Under the pieces are notes generated by a model that saw only the letters and a list, made by a program, of their open reading frames with translations, made no database searches and was not told the origin of the DNA. Both the position numbers and the translations under genes were made by a program. A stretch of 64,000 bases of DNA from Piper betle (taxonomy: Eukaryota; Streptophyta; Magnoliopsida; Piperales; Piperaceae): NCBI GenBank assembly GCA_033002965.1, contig JAURVB010010386.1, positions 38,374 to 102,373 of the forward strand. The letters run 5' to 3'. Shown here piece after piece: positions 24,050-36,797 of this stretch (the first letter of the stretch is position 1; every line of letters starts with the position of its first letter).

Positions 24050-25467
24050 CTCTTGAAGAGATTATGGTGTCTCTGTTTGTGGCCATCTGTGGAAGATTGT
24101 TTATTGTTTTTTTCCTCTTTTCACATGCCCGGTACTTATACGGAAACAGATCTCTTGGCAAAAGTTAAATGATCATTAATGGCTGCTTTGTTATTGTGTA
24201 TTATGAGGTGATGTTGATGAGGACGCAAATTTTCTTCTCAAAGCTTTCCTACTTTCAGGTGCTGATGAATTCATTTTAATCGTCTTGAACGGGCAGGATG
24301 AAGTTACAAATCGTTGGTTGGCAAATTATTGTTTCATGTTTATATGAACCGGCTTTCCATGATATATGCATACTGCACGAGGAACACAATTTAAGGCCTA
24401 GTAAAGGATTCGTGGGATTCTTTAGAACTCTCCAAGTTGCTTGTATATTAAGATACATGTGCTGGGATTGCTGAGTTGCAGATTTCTTGCGGTTAGATAC
24501 ATTTAATTTAGAATCTACGAATCAAGCGCTGCCTATATACTGAGGATTTGGGTGAGTTCTTGTTTCTCCGGAAGAGTTTGATGAGTTTGCAGTTGTATTC
24601 TAACTCTTGAAATTGACTTGGATGTCTGAAATGCAAAAGATGACTCATTATTGACAATGAGTTGATGAAAGTGCCCATGCCATGGATTTTGACAATCAAT
24701 TGCAGTAGGGTGAGCCCGAAGAGATCGAACTGGATCAGAGGTTAGTTGTCTAAACCAAAATTGAATCAAAATTTTATCATTATTAAACCAAACCAAACTC
24801 GAATCTGTTTGGTAATTCGAGAAACTAATCTTGTCACAAGTTATTTATACATGGTTTATTTAATTATTTAATTAAAATTATACCATAAACATAAAAGATG
24901 GATTTTAAAGTATCTTTAAAAAAATCATTTTTCATCTCCAAACAAAAATGCAGCATAGGAAACTTTGTTATTGTATTACTGAAAATCGTATTGAATTATT
25001 TCGGAATTGAACTGAATTGATAATTCAGTTAGATTTCTGATCACCGGATTAAAACTCAACCCCACTTTGCACCATCTGATTTATTTAGATTTAAGCACTA
25101 TGCAATACGTGCCCGAAGATAAAAATATATATACCTTTAAACTAGCAAAAGTGAAATGGTAAAAGGGGTGGTCCTTTCTGCTGCTCAGTGACAACATAAA
25201 CAATTTGTCATAAACAAATCGCCATGTCACATAATGCAACAGTAAGTGGCCGTAACTACGGAACATAGTAAAAAATCAACAAGCTCAAAGAAAGATAGAT
25301 ACGGAGACAACTTGTGTGCCCAGTTAGCTAATCATAGTCAAGAACCGACTGACTAAAAGATCAAATACATGATCACACACAATGATGCGCAAAAAGCCTC
25401 CAATGAAGTTCCCATAATTATGTCGTCAGATGACCAAGTTGAGCATTGTCGGCACCAATGAGAGACG
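24050..25467. other. CCCH 3' flank and AT-rich intergenic
   Basis: 3' untranslated sequence of the CCCH gene probably extends some hundred bases past the stop at 24047-24049. Minus-strand frames at 24276-24796 and 25081-25266 have no recognisable motif. Confidence 0.4.
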
Positions 25468-28434
25468 CTACACGTACTCACCCCTGTACTTGGGCTTTGA
25501 ATCTCCATCAAATTTTGATATCCCTTCCAAGGATTCAACAGAACTAAATACAGCTGAATGAAGATTACCGTCTTCTAACCACTTCAAATGATTTTCTCTG
25601 AACTCTGCATCATGATGATTCGCCAACTCTGCAATTTCATCTGTATATGGCCCAGTTTTCACCATAGTAAGCAAATAACGGCTGTACCTCAAACTAGGGA
25701 TCTGCTCGGAAACGGCCACCCTTTTAAAACACCGGTGCTCTGGAAACTGAGCATTTTCAGCAGAACCATCCACTCCCCTACAACAAGACAAGTCTTCCAC
25801 CCATAACCAGCATTCGAGCTGCAAGGTCCAGCAAATCGTGCATACATTCAGCTTAAGCTATAAGGGTCAGTATAAGGAATGCAAGTCCTCTCTCTCTCAT
25901 CAGGAACAGTGTACGGGCTAACGGCTATCTTTAAGTAATTTCAGACCTCTGATTTGCTCACCAGCACAAACTTCATAGGGAGGGTCACAGATTATTGCAT
26001 CAAATATCTTTCAACAAAGTAAACCAAAGGAGGTTCAAAAAGAAAATTAGCTCGAACATTCTTATCAATATACAGTGAACATAAGGATCAAAGAACAATT
26101 ATAAATCAATAACCCATAAAGAGAGATAGGAGCAGCTACCTCTCCAAGCCCTGAGCGCCATGGAGGAAGGTTATTATCCGACCTCAATAAAGAGATTGGC
26201 ATTGGTAGGCATTACTACGCAACCATAACAAAAAGCATTAGCACATGAATGATCAAAGATTTCAGTAATACGCACAAGACAAGGGAACAATGACAACTAA
26301 AGATAATGGGGAAAGATTAATGCATAATAAAAGCATTTCAATCATCCTTGATATCAGCATGCTAAATTGAACTCTCATCCATAGAATATACCATAATCTG
26401 CCAACATTCATGAAGAGGCATGAAAAGCCTCTATATTGACCAATATGTTTTATCTCAGCAAACATTTAATGTGTAGAAACAGCATAACGCATCCTCTCAT
26501 CGACTATTACTGGCAGCTTTTATGATTTCCACGTCTGTCGTTGACATACATTACAGCTATGGCATTATGACCCTTTAGATGATGAAGTAATTAACTAAGA
26601 AGGCATAAATTTCAGTTTGGCCTATCTGTACACTTTTTGTGTAGTCCACATAATTGATGTCGCCTTAAAAGATTACCGGCTTAAAATTGCTCCAGACATT
26701 ACAATCAGGACCACGACCATCACGGACCACTCTTATGTCAATGTCTACACCCTGAACAGTCCAAATCAGCCACCAGAAGATCAAAAAAATTTGCAAAAAA
26801 TGTTGTCAGTGGTCCACTTAGAGCAGATCAAACAATGGAGAGAGTACAATGAATCCCTCTTTCTAAGCAAAGCACTGCAGCATCTTTGAAGATATTAAAA
26901 CTGGTTTTCTAAATGGCTGACAAATTTTGACTCTGTTGAATATAAGCTTGTCGTCCTTTGCAATAGTGTTGTCTTAAAATGAATTTGCACAACGAAGTAT
27001 ACGCATTAGATACACTGTGTACTAACCATTGTCATGCATCCAAAGTGTGCAGCTGCGACAAGTATGCTTCCTGTACCAACAAAATGACCATAAACCAATT
27101 TTTCACGGCTGAGCCAACTCTTGATTAGCCATGAGAAAGGTCATTTCAGCATCCATTGCTGTGGGACCCAAATACTCGACTTTTAACTGATATGTTGGCA
27201 ACAACTTCCTAACAGCAGCACCAACTTCACGACCTAAAACTAACCTCCTACCAACGATTGGAGGAAGGCCATTGTTAGATCCATAAACCAGAATTTGTTA
27301 TCTGGGTTTCGCAAATTTACGCGACCCTGAAAAAAAAGACAGTTAATAACCTACCAGCCTAACGACTAATAAAATGGTGATGGCTTTAACTCCCAGTTGG
27401 TATAATAGTTTTGCAAGCGTGTTTCTTAGACAAACCACATAACTTCAAATCTTCCGGAGGAGGTCATGAAACAATTTGTTTAAATGCATTTCAGTTTGAA
27501 TAGTAAAACGCCTCACTCAGTTTTTCCAGAGAAGTCTTTGCGCTCATTAAAATGACAACAATCATTCCGAAAGTCATGAAAACCATAGCCTGCAAACAAG
27601 CTGTTGGAATGCATTTCTAATAGTCTTTTGTCTACTACCAAAAATATCAAATTCCTTAACAGACCAAAGCAGAAGATGACTAGAAACTTCGGCAAAAAAT
27701 GCATTAGTATGCTAAAAATGAACCTATGAACAATCCATGGGCAGCAAAAGAAAAAGAATATTGATTGGCATGCGAAAGCTAAACACAGTAATAAATCTAG
27801 CAAAATGGGCACCAAGTATCTGTGAACAGATAAGCGAACGGCAAGTATCACAGATCAGACCAAGTGAGCTTCGCACATAATAGTGGCATAATAAAGAAGT
27901 AACACAAAAGATAAAAATAAAAAATGGACCTTAAACGGTATATATAGCAAGGCTCTGAATCCTTCCATTCTGCTCATCAAGGCTGAGCACTCTACCAAAA
28001 CTATCCACCACAACCTTGAACGAGCTCTCCGACGACGAAAACGGCAACTTTTGTTCATCCCGGAAGTCACTGATCGCCTCTTCTAGTTCATCACAGGTGC
28101 TCCCCTCTCCGGACAATTCATATATACCTTTGACAAGCATACCTACACAATCCAACACTTTGATATAATAACAATGATATCAATAATTAAGATGAGCTAG
28201 TAGTAATGTTGGTGGTGGTAGAGAGAGTTAAAAAATAGAGAGAGACTTCGGTTGGCGATGAGCTCCGAAGGTAGGGAGACGAGGTGGAAGGGGGAGTCGA
28301 GGTGGTGGTGGAGTGGGAGGCGCCATTCCAACGGGGAAGGAGGGGAGTCGCCGTGGGGGAGAAGAGGTGGGCGAGGGCTTTAACTTCCGGCCGGCGGAAG
28401 TCGAAGGCGGTGGTAGAAGAGCACGAGACCACAT
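25468..28434 (-). pseudogene. TRM11-like tRNA (guanine-N2) methyltransferase pseudogene
   Basis: Intact TRM11 acts with TRM112 to methylate G10 of tRNA. Recognisable exons on the minus strand: 28247-28434, 27930-28142, 27027-27326, 26677-26751, 26140-26214 and 25468-26007. Family text includes FRRPEVKALAHLF, HHHLDSPFHLVSLPSELIAN, VKGIYELSGEG, LLPTYQL, GPTAMDAEM, GTGSILVAAAHFG, RVVRDGRGPDCNVWSNF, LLRSDNNLPPW, FDAIICDPPY and ENHLKWLEDGNLHSAVF. The frame breaks repeatedly: about three times in exon 1, once in exon 2, twice or more in exon 3, and several times in the last exon. Short stretches around FWLMETDDYG and the MGGRLV-downstream residues are deleted. The SAM motif reads YGHFVGTG instead of the usual YDPFVGTG, and DPPYGVRAG is DPPYEVCAG. 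Many lesions plus lost catalytic residues argue for real decay. Confidence 0.85.
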
Positions 28435-28467
28435 CCCTTGTCAACCATCGACTACATGTATTAGAAC

Positions 28468-28489
28468 ATATATATATATATATATACAC
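28468..28489. repeat. (TA)n microsatellite
   Basis: A short run of TA repeats immediately upstream of TRM11 exon 1 on the minus strand. Confidence 0.85.
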
Positions 28490-29094
28490 ATGGGATGGTA
28501 TCAGAAGTACGTCGAACCGACGGATGAGGAAGACGAAGCAGCAAAAGGGAAGTGGGGCCGCAAAACTTAAAATTTGGCGGCAAAAGGGAACCGAGGCAAG
28601 TAGGGCCCTATGTTACAGGGTCTTGTTCACCTTTTACGCACATCTCAACGTTTGTTATATTTTTCTCTCTAAAAAAACTTTTGCTATATTAATTAATATG
28701 TATTTAATCAACACCCAAAACATAATCATCTATTGTTACATAGATAAATCTCTAATATGTTTATTTTTCATTGGGCTAAATATCTTATTTGACTCCTTGG
28801 ATAAGTAAATATTAGAATTTAAGTTCTTAAGTCGCCATAAGGCGCACATTGTCGAGCGAGTTGCAACTTTGGTATCTCGAATTATAGTTCATAATAATTT
28901 TTTTCGAAAAAATATTTTTTAATCACGATTACAAGGAATTTCACCCCAGTATCAGCATCGTATTACACCGTATTTTTATCACTAAAATGCTCGTATTTAT
29001 TTAAGTTGCTTCAAGAGACCCTAATTACAGTCTAGTAGGAAAATTTGGCCTCTTTGTTAAGAAATATTGGAACTTTGGAGCTTTGCGAATTTAC

Positions 29095-29575
29095 CCCGCA
29101 GAGTCTGCGCCGCTTCGACATGCGCGAGAAAGGTCGCGGCTTGCCCAGGGTGCTTCTGATACAACTCCAAAAACCAAGAATCCTCCCGATCAACCTTCCC
29201 ACAACTACTGCTGGTACAAATCGAGTGACCCGCCACCATCACCAGATTCCGAAGCCCTGCAAACGGATGCGGCGAGGCGCCCCCACGACCAAGATGCAAC
29301 TGTGAGCTCACCACAACTCGGAACCCATGCTCATAAACCGTGTGAAAGATGAGAAGCGAAACGCCGATGGATACCATGACGCGGCGGCGGGAATAGAAGT
29401 GGTGAAGGAGGTTGAGGAGGATTTGAGCCTCTGGAGATGATCGGAAGAGAAAGATCGGGGCTTTCTCGACTTCTTGGCATCGCCGACCTCCAAGACGAAT
29501 TAGCCGCCCCGGGGGTAGGCGTGAACGACTTGGGGTTGCCGGTGCCGAACGGCGGGTTCTAGATGCCGGCGGCAT
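29095..29575 (-). pseudogene. lone first exon of a DUF218/YdcF-like protein
   Basis: The frame from ATG 29575 contains a basic N-terminus, one hydrophobic segment (RVMVSIGVSLLIFHTVYEHG), then RNLVMVAGHSI, TSSSCGKVDREDSWFLE and YQKHPGQAATFLAHV, which match the start of the plant DUF218 (YdcF-like) family as I remember it. A plausible donor (GCGGG|GTAAAT) lies at 29095/29094. The expected next block (LLLFSGG...RSEAQSYW) is nowhere in the 650 bp before the TRM11 pseudogene. It is therefore a truncated gene or a transposed exon. It could instead continue through a very long intron beyond the TRM11 remains, which seems less likely. Confidence 0.65.
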
Positions 29576-30340
29576 TCAATCACAGGTTCTTCATTACTGG
29601 GCGATCCAGTTCAGCGCCCTTGGCTTTTCTAGAGGGAAAGACAAGGCGGCGGCGGACGGCGGGCGGCGGGTGGCGGGTGGCGAATGGCGATGAGATCGCC
29701 GGCCAGGGAGTGGGAAGAGAAGAAAGTCCGGTGGACCCGAGATTCGTGAGAGAAAAGCGATCTCAGTCAACGGGTTCGGTCCGGCGCCGGCCCGAGGGAA
29801 TTCTTTTTAGGGAAGTTATATCAAATAATCAAGTTTCAATATTTTTTAAAAAATTATAAATAAATAATTTTTAATATTTTCTATCACAAATAACCAAAAA
29901 ATTAAATATAAATCAAATATATCAAAATCTCAAAAAAAAAAAATTCCAGCGTATATTCAATTCATATATTTTAAAACCCACGATTCGAGTCAGGGTTTTA
30001 TATTCAGAACCGGTCGGTTCGACTGTTATTTTCGAGTCGAGTCAGTTTCAGAACACGTGTACTGAGCCGACGCCGGTCTCGTGTATGAGCCATGAGGGTC
30101 ATGTGTACCCAAGTATATGATGATAACGTCATGAACACAGCAGAAAAGAATGAGTTATCAGAATATATGAGAGTATGCAGTTCATTTTTTATTATTATGA
30201 TATATAATGGATCGTAGAATTAGTTTTAGGCCGTTACCCGCGTTAAGACGCGTTATGGGCATTTTGGGTGGGTTGATAGTTCTAGAGCATATCATTATGA
30301 TTTTTTTGGTGTTGTTTGATTTTATGGGATTTTTCCCATA
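29576..30340. other. intergenic with GACTCGAGTC-type motifs
   Basis: GC-rich up to about 29810, then AT-rich. Around 29985-30045 the motifs CGATTCGAGTCAGG and TCGAGTCGAGTCAG resemble the nodes of the 17.3-18.1 kb repeat core. No gene is recognised; the plus frame 29563-29859 is arginine- and glycine-rich. Confidence 0.4.
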
Positions 30341-32895
30341 TTTTTTGGAATTTTTTACGACTTAAATATTATTTTTGACTCGAGTCGGAGACGAGTCAAG
30401 TAATATTTACGACTTTGCCACCACACACCCCCGCGCCCTTCTTTTCTTCCCCAAACCCTCGCCCGCGCCGCCCCTGTTCGCGCGCCACCGCCGCCACGGC
30501 CGACGCCGCCTGGCCGCCGATCGACGCCGCCCAGCCCGGCCACGGCGTCGCCCTGCCGCCCCGACCAGGTCCGGCCCCATCGGACCGCCGCGACGCGAGG
30601 AAGCCACGCCGCGACGCCGCGCCCGCACTTCCGTCGCCGATTCTGCCGCCGGCGACCAGCGCCGCCGCGATCGGTCGGTCGCCTCAGCACCCTCAGCCTT
30701 CCAGCGACCTTCCCCGACTGGAACGGAGGCCATCGCCACCGTGGCTGGCCGGATCTAGCGACCCATCGCCGCCGGCTCTGTTTTGCCATTTTCCGGCGAG
30801 CCGCCGCCTCCATTGGCCACGCTGAGGTCATAGATGAGTCGGGCTCACCGAGCCGGTTCCGAGGGTACCCAACACGACCACTTTCCGGCTAGTAGACGCC
30901 GCCGGCGATTGTCGCCGGAAAACCACCGGAAGCCGCCGGAAAACCGCCAGTAGCTGCCGGAAAACCGCCGGAAATTGGAATTTCTGGAATTCGCTGGAAT
31001 TCACCGGATCTTCCGCGGAGCTCACCCAGTTGGACTCGATCGAACATCGGACGCCGAGGAGCGCCGAATTCGAGCTCCGAGACGCGCGACGGAACCCTAG
31101 CCGTCGCCGATTGCCGACGACGTGAGGTATAATTACCTCCGATTTGATTATTTAAAATTGATGATGATTGTTAGCACAACATGCTAGGATTGATTTATGA
31201 TGTGATTGATAGTGAATGGAGGATAAGTGATGAAGTGATAAGTTACATGATGTGATTGATAGTTCATGGAGGTTAAGTGATTTAATGAAGTAAGTAAATT
31301 GAGCATGATAATCGTGTATGATGTAACTTAGGAAAAATACAATAAAATTGTCATGAATAGGATGAGTTAGAATTATTTTCATATTTATGATTATTGATTG
31401 TGATTGATGTTTATTGAGTTTGATGCATCATTTAGTTAGCGGGCGTTAGTATTTAGTTTTGATGTGTAGGTACGGAGTAGGAGCTCGCCACCTAGGCGCG
31501 ATGACACACTTGGAGCTTCTACCAGGTCCGTTTAGGACTCGTCTGTTTTACTCTTTTCTATTGTATGTTTGTTTTAATGCCTACAGGACGAGTTAAGTGG
31601 CGCTTTATCGGATCCCACTTAACTCGGGCCATTTAACCGAATAGTTTTTTCGGATTAATAACCCCTCGAGGATGAGATCCCTCGAGGATGATTTCGAAAA
31701 CAAGATCCACCACAAGTTGCCTTCGGGCCTATTATATAAATCCCTACCCAGCCCTATATATATGTAGTTTTTGCGTTTTCAGTGAGACGAGAGATGGAGA
31801 AATCGACTGCACGTACCATGCAGAGGATGCCGTGACAGTCAAAGCGGGCTCTGGATTAGTGCCAGCAGACTGTTCCATTCCCGAGGGATCCTGACAACTC
31901 CGCGTTTGAGTTCCTCACACCCGGAGAACGTGGAGGTTTACAAGTACTGTTTAGTACAGTGCATGTCCGGAGTTGTGGTTCAAAGGGTACTAAAGGCGAC
32001 TGCCTGAGAGTACTCGGCCTTCGTGCTCAAGGCCAGGAGAAATATGGAGGTAAGGAGAGGGCTTAGGATAAAGTTTCACGAGAAGTACTGAAAAAGAAGT
32101 GCCGAGAGCGGCTCAGTACCAGCAGCAGATTAGTAAGTTCGGGATGCTACCGGGTCTGCAGCCCAGTGGCTCCTCAATAGTGCCCTTCAGAGTGTTCACG
32201 TGGAGTATATGATGTTTTCTTTCATATGAGAGTTTGCTCTCATAGCCAGCTTGTTATAGTTATTTTATTTTCCGGACCAGTAACACTTGTTACTGACATA
32301 TTTTTATACTATATGTAGGTAATAATCACGAGTTGGAGGAGCCAGCTTGGACGGAGGAGCAATGAGGTCTTCTGCACACACACATTGGGTGATTGAATGT
32401 TTAATATTTTGTTTATGATGTTATTTTATAAACATGCTATGATTAAATATTTGAGGCATGACAATGACATGAAATGAAATGATCAGAGTAGCGCAGCAAA
32501 AGTGTGATGGGTTAGGACCCAAAGTTCAGAGAATGATGAATATAGTAGATTAGAAGTCTGTGTGAATGCTATTGTCGCTATGCGTATATATGTTTGAATA
32601 TATAATTTGAGAGGGTGGCCCTTAATTGCATTTTTAGGGGAAATTCTGTCCCGTTCGTTTTAGAATTTTTACTAATTTTGATTGTAATTGTGTTGGTGTG
32701 AAAATTGGTTGCATGTTATCCATGTAGTATCCTGTTAGGGTTTTATATATTCATACATACATATAGCAAGTCAGATCTTCATCTTAAGACACCGGGATTG
32801 GATCCGCACGAGTTAGGTTTGGGTTAGCCGACCTAACCGGAGCCTGTAACATGCCGGTTTGGTTCACGAGTGTGAACCAGATTTAGGGTGTTACA
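30340..32895. mobile_element. LTR-type repeat, possibly a long solo LTR
   Basis: The right end is AGGGTGTTACA at 32895, typical of long Gypsy-type LTRs. The block 31980-32210 (CGACTGCCTGAGAGTA, TTCGGGATGCTACCGGGTCTGCAG) is related to 42350-42550, whose block also ends GGGGTGTTACA. The left border is not resolved. The part 30420-31120 is very GC-rich with CCGGAAAACCGCCGG repeats; its long frames are low complexity. Imperfect tandem repeats (GATGTGATTGATAG) lie near 31198-31290. No gag-pol is present. Confidence 0.5.
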
Positions 32896-33488
32896 GGACA
32901 TGCAAGAGCATTGACGGTGTTAAACCACAAAAGTAAATCCCTGACTAAAAATATAATTACCGAGTACAAAAGAAAAAGCACGGACTTCAAACCATTTACA
33001 AGGAATTGTCAAAGAAAATAAATTAACAAAACATTAACTACAAAAATTATATCATTGCATTGACTACAAAAAAAAAATCGTTGACTATATAAACAAAAAC
33101 CATTGACAGCAAAAAAGAAACCCTTTACTTCAACAATATAATCCTTGGCTAAAACAGAAATTCATATACAACAATAACATAATTATTGAGTACACCAAAG
33201 AAAGATCACTAACAATGTAAATAATAAAAAACACTTTTGAAAAGAAAAATAGAGAGATAAGAGCCTATTTTCTCGTGTTTTCTCACTTTTTATGAGAAAA
33301 TGTGAGAAACATTCCAGAGAAAATAGTTTTTTTACCGGAATCATTTTCTTGCAATGCAAAAAGTGGGGAAAAAATACAATTTTCTCTTTCTTTCTCGCTG
33401 GGGTCAAACAGACCTCAGAGACACCCCCGACTTCGCCGTCGTCTCCTCCTTCCCCATTCCGATTGATCCGTTCCCTGGTTTTGCGGTA
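32896..33488 (+). promoter_or_regulatory. upstream region of the pyridoxal kinase gene
   Basis: AT-rich, with loosely repeated ATTGACTACAAAA-like units at 32930-33200, then a leader around 33380-33488. No distinct TATA box is certain. Confidence 0.35.
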
Positions 33489-36400
33489 ATGGCGCCGCCG
33501 ATCCTCTCCATCGCCCTCCCTTCCGATACCGGTCGCGTTCTTAGCATCCAATCCCACACCGTCCAGGTACTCTTCGTCTTCGTACCAATTTTTTTCTAAA
33601 AAAAATTGTTCGTTTTGTTGGGTTTGTTAGGGTTTCATTTTTTTTGGTGGTTGTGGTCCTGTTGTATTTTGATGCGAGTGCGGAGTAGTGCATGTATGGA
33701 TTCGGTTCGTCATAGGTTGATGGTGGGATTGCGAGTGGTTTTGGTGCGGGTGCGGGATGACTCTTCCAATTTTGCATCTATTTGATTGTCATCCGATGTG
33801 AAATAAAGTTGATATTTGATGGAAGTGATATGTGCTGTGAATTCAATTGCTTTTTGGTTATAAAATCCACTATAAGAATTTTTCTGGGGGGTCATGATTT
33901 GGTGATATTTTTGCATAAAAGTGAAGGATGGGTTCATGTCGTGTAGAAAATAGGAAAACTAGCTCTGAGAATGATAATAGGATTTGATATTTGATTATAT
34001 AATGCATTAAAATGCAAGTTCGATGGCTTTTTGGTTATTGAATCTATTATAGAAGTTGGAATCTCTCTATTTGTTTATTTTTGTCGTGATCTGGTACAAT
34101 TATTCGACGCCATATACTCGTATGTAGCAAACTATAGAATCAGCCTTTTTTTTATCTCTTTTACGATGCTAGGGTTATGTTGGCAACAAATCAGCTGTCT
34201 TCCCTCTTCAACTACTTGGATATGATGTGGACTCCATCAATTCAGTGCAGTTCTCCAACCACACAGGCAAGCTGCTCTACTATTACTTCCCTTCCAATTC
34301 AGCTAAAGAAGATAAATGACTGGTGCTAGTTTTCATTTGATTTTGGAGCAAATGGATGACTGCATGAAACTGCCTTTTTGCAAATTAAATTGGAACAGTT
34401 GTCTGATGTTGACTTATTTTTTTAGGGTATCCTACCTTTAAGGGGCAGGTTCTTGACGGCAAACAACTCTGGGATTTGATAGAAGGCCTTGAAGCAAATG
34501 ATTTATTGTACTATACTCATTTATTAACTGGTACAATATAGATTTATTTGCCCATTTATTTATGATGCTATTTGTTGTACTCTTAAAAGTTTACATTTGC
34601 ATGGTTATTGTAGAAGATTAAAAAACGTACCTCAATTGTTTGGGAAAAAATTGTTGCACAGTTATTTTGTTGGTTTCCAATGTGATATGGTCTGGCTCAT
34701 GTTCGTTGCAGGTTATATTGGTTCTGTCTCGTTTTTGCACACTATACTTCAAGTTGTTGATAAACTTAGGTCGATTAATCCAAAACTTGTGTATGGTGAG
34801 TAATTTTCCTGGTTGTTATCGACTGCTACAATAATTATATCTTCTTAGTGGAGCTACTAATTTAGATTCATTATGTGTAGTCTGTGATCCTGTTTTGGGT
34901 GATGAAGGAAAGCTTTATGTGCCTCCAGATCTTGTGTCTGTATATCGTCAAAGGGTTGGTTTTACAGTTTAGTTATCAATGGCTATTTTTTTAACACAAT
35001 CCACAATATTTAAAATCTCTCATAGGTGCAATAGAAACTAATGGGAACACAATAGTACTGTTTATTTAGAGCTAGTTTAAGGATGTAAGACATTTCATAT
35101 GGATGGATCACGGATCTCCTTTTGAATTGTTTAACTAGTTTGTAACTTTGCAATGTCCTATTATTTTAAGATGCATTGAAATCACAATATTATGACGAGA
35201 TATTTGAAATACTCGCGAAAAATATTTTTGTATGTGATGTCTCCTACTTTAATTGCTTTCAGGTCGGATGTATTTACATTGACCACTAACTCATTCAATG
35301 CCAATAATTTTTAGGTAGTTCCAGTGGCTTCAATGTTGACACCAAATCAATTTGAAGCGGAGCTGTTGACTGGAATCAGGTTTTATATTTATTTTCTTTA
35401 ATTGACACTCTCCTTATAGAAACATTTATTTTTCCGATTCAAGTCATTGCCTGATAGTTTATATATGTCACTGTTTTTATGAGTCTTTTATAGTTGAAAG
35501 TTAAGAAACTGGACCTGTCTGCAGTGCTGGTTTGATCTTAAAATTCTTATCTTCTTTCTTATTGTATAAACGTGCAGGATCAATTCTGAAAGGGATGGCT
35601 TAGAAGCTTGCACTATCCTGCATTCTAAAGGGCCTTCAAAGGTTTTGCGACCTCTCTTTTGTCACGTCTTTTGGCTGCAGGGTTATAATAGTTGTTAGAG
35701 TGAACTAATTTTGATGCCATTTCCCCCCCTTTTGGGTTAACATGTCCTTTAATTAGCCTGATTGTTTCTTGATTGGTGTTCTATTCCTCATTGGTTATCT
35801 TTTGTATGTAGATTGTCATCATCGTTCTAATGAAATTATGATCTGTTGATATGACTGTTAAGGTTGTGATTACAAGTGCACACATAGGAGATAGGCTACT
35901 TCTTATTGGCAGTCATCAGAAATCAAAGGTGTTTTTTGTCACAATAATTGTGAAAGAATATATCCATTGTTTTTAGGATTCAATTATTGTCTTTGCTGAT
36001 ATCTTCTTGATTCATATACCTTCCAGGATCATCCCCTGAACAATTTAAAATTGTCATCCCGAAGATTCCTGCTTATTTTACAGTACGTAGCTAAACTAAC
36101 TCTTATACACTTCTTTTCACTCTCTTACCACTAACTTGAAAGCTTGGCAATGATTCTAGGGGACAGGGGATCTTATGACTGCTCTTTTACTGGGATGGAG
36201 CAATGTAAGAATCTTTCCTCTTCTTTAAGCATGCCATTTATTCTTTTAAGCGTCTTACCTCAATATTTTCTTACCATGCAGAAATTTCCAGACAACCTGG
36301 ACAAAGCTTCTGAGCTTGCTGTGTCTAGTTTACAGGTATTATTATATTTTACTTAACAGATGCTCAAAATATTGGTAAATTGGTTTATCCTCAATCTACG

Positions 36401-36797
36401 TGCATGCATATTTGCATCTTTTATTATTTCTTGTAGTGCGTCTGTCATCCTTTATGGTCTTTCGTAGCTTATGTTTCTAATGACAACAAATTTTTAAACT
36501 TTGTTATGAACTAGCATCAGGAAGAGAATCTACGAACATCATGTAGAAGCCTGACATTCTTTTGCTCTGCTCTGTCCATGCTTGCATCCATCTTTTCTAT
36601 TTATTGATCAATTTGTCCAAGAATGTTTATTCCATAGTTTTTAATTAAATGAAATGCAGGCAGTGCTTCATAGAACTGTAACAGACTATAAAGCTGCAGG
36701 ATTTGACCCACAGTCGAGTAGTTTGGAGATACGGCTGATTCAAAGTCAAGAAGATATACGTAACCCAAATGTTGCTTACAAGGCAGAGAAATTGTAA
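33489..36797 (+). CDS. PDXK: pyridoxal kinase (SOS4/PDXK type)
   Basis: Phosphorylates pyridoxal, pyridoxine and pyridoxamine in vitamin B6 salvage; the Arabidopsis orthologue SOS4 affects salt tolerance and root hairs. Twelve exons: 33489-33566, 34173-34266, 34426-34530, 34712-34795, 34881-34954, 35315-35379, 35578-35641, 35863-35928, 36027-36082, 36160-36204, 36282-36335 and 36660-36797. Motifs in order: [71 protein letters not shown], and the catalytic [15 protein letters not shown], ending [19 protein letters not shown]. All phases agree except exon 9, which is one base short: [15 protein letters not shown] is clear but out of frame with exon 8 (SHQKSK). Exon 2 ends at a GC donor (ACAG|GCAAGC). 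The joined length is about 307 residues, close to the usual 309. Confidence 0.9.

Noticed and set aside
27513..27851. 112-codon minus-strand hydrophobic frame
   Set aside because: It sits in an intron of the TRM11 pseudogene and shows no family features.
30375..30831. 127- to 158-codon arginine/proline-rich frames
   Set aside because: Open in several frames on both strands within a GC-rich repeat; no family match.
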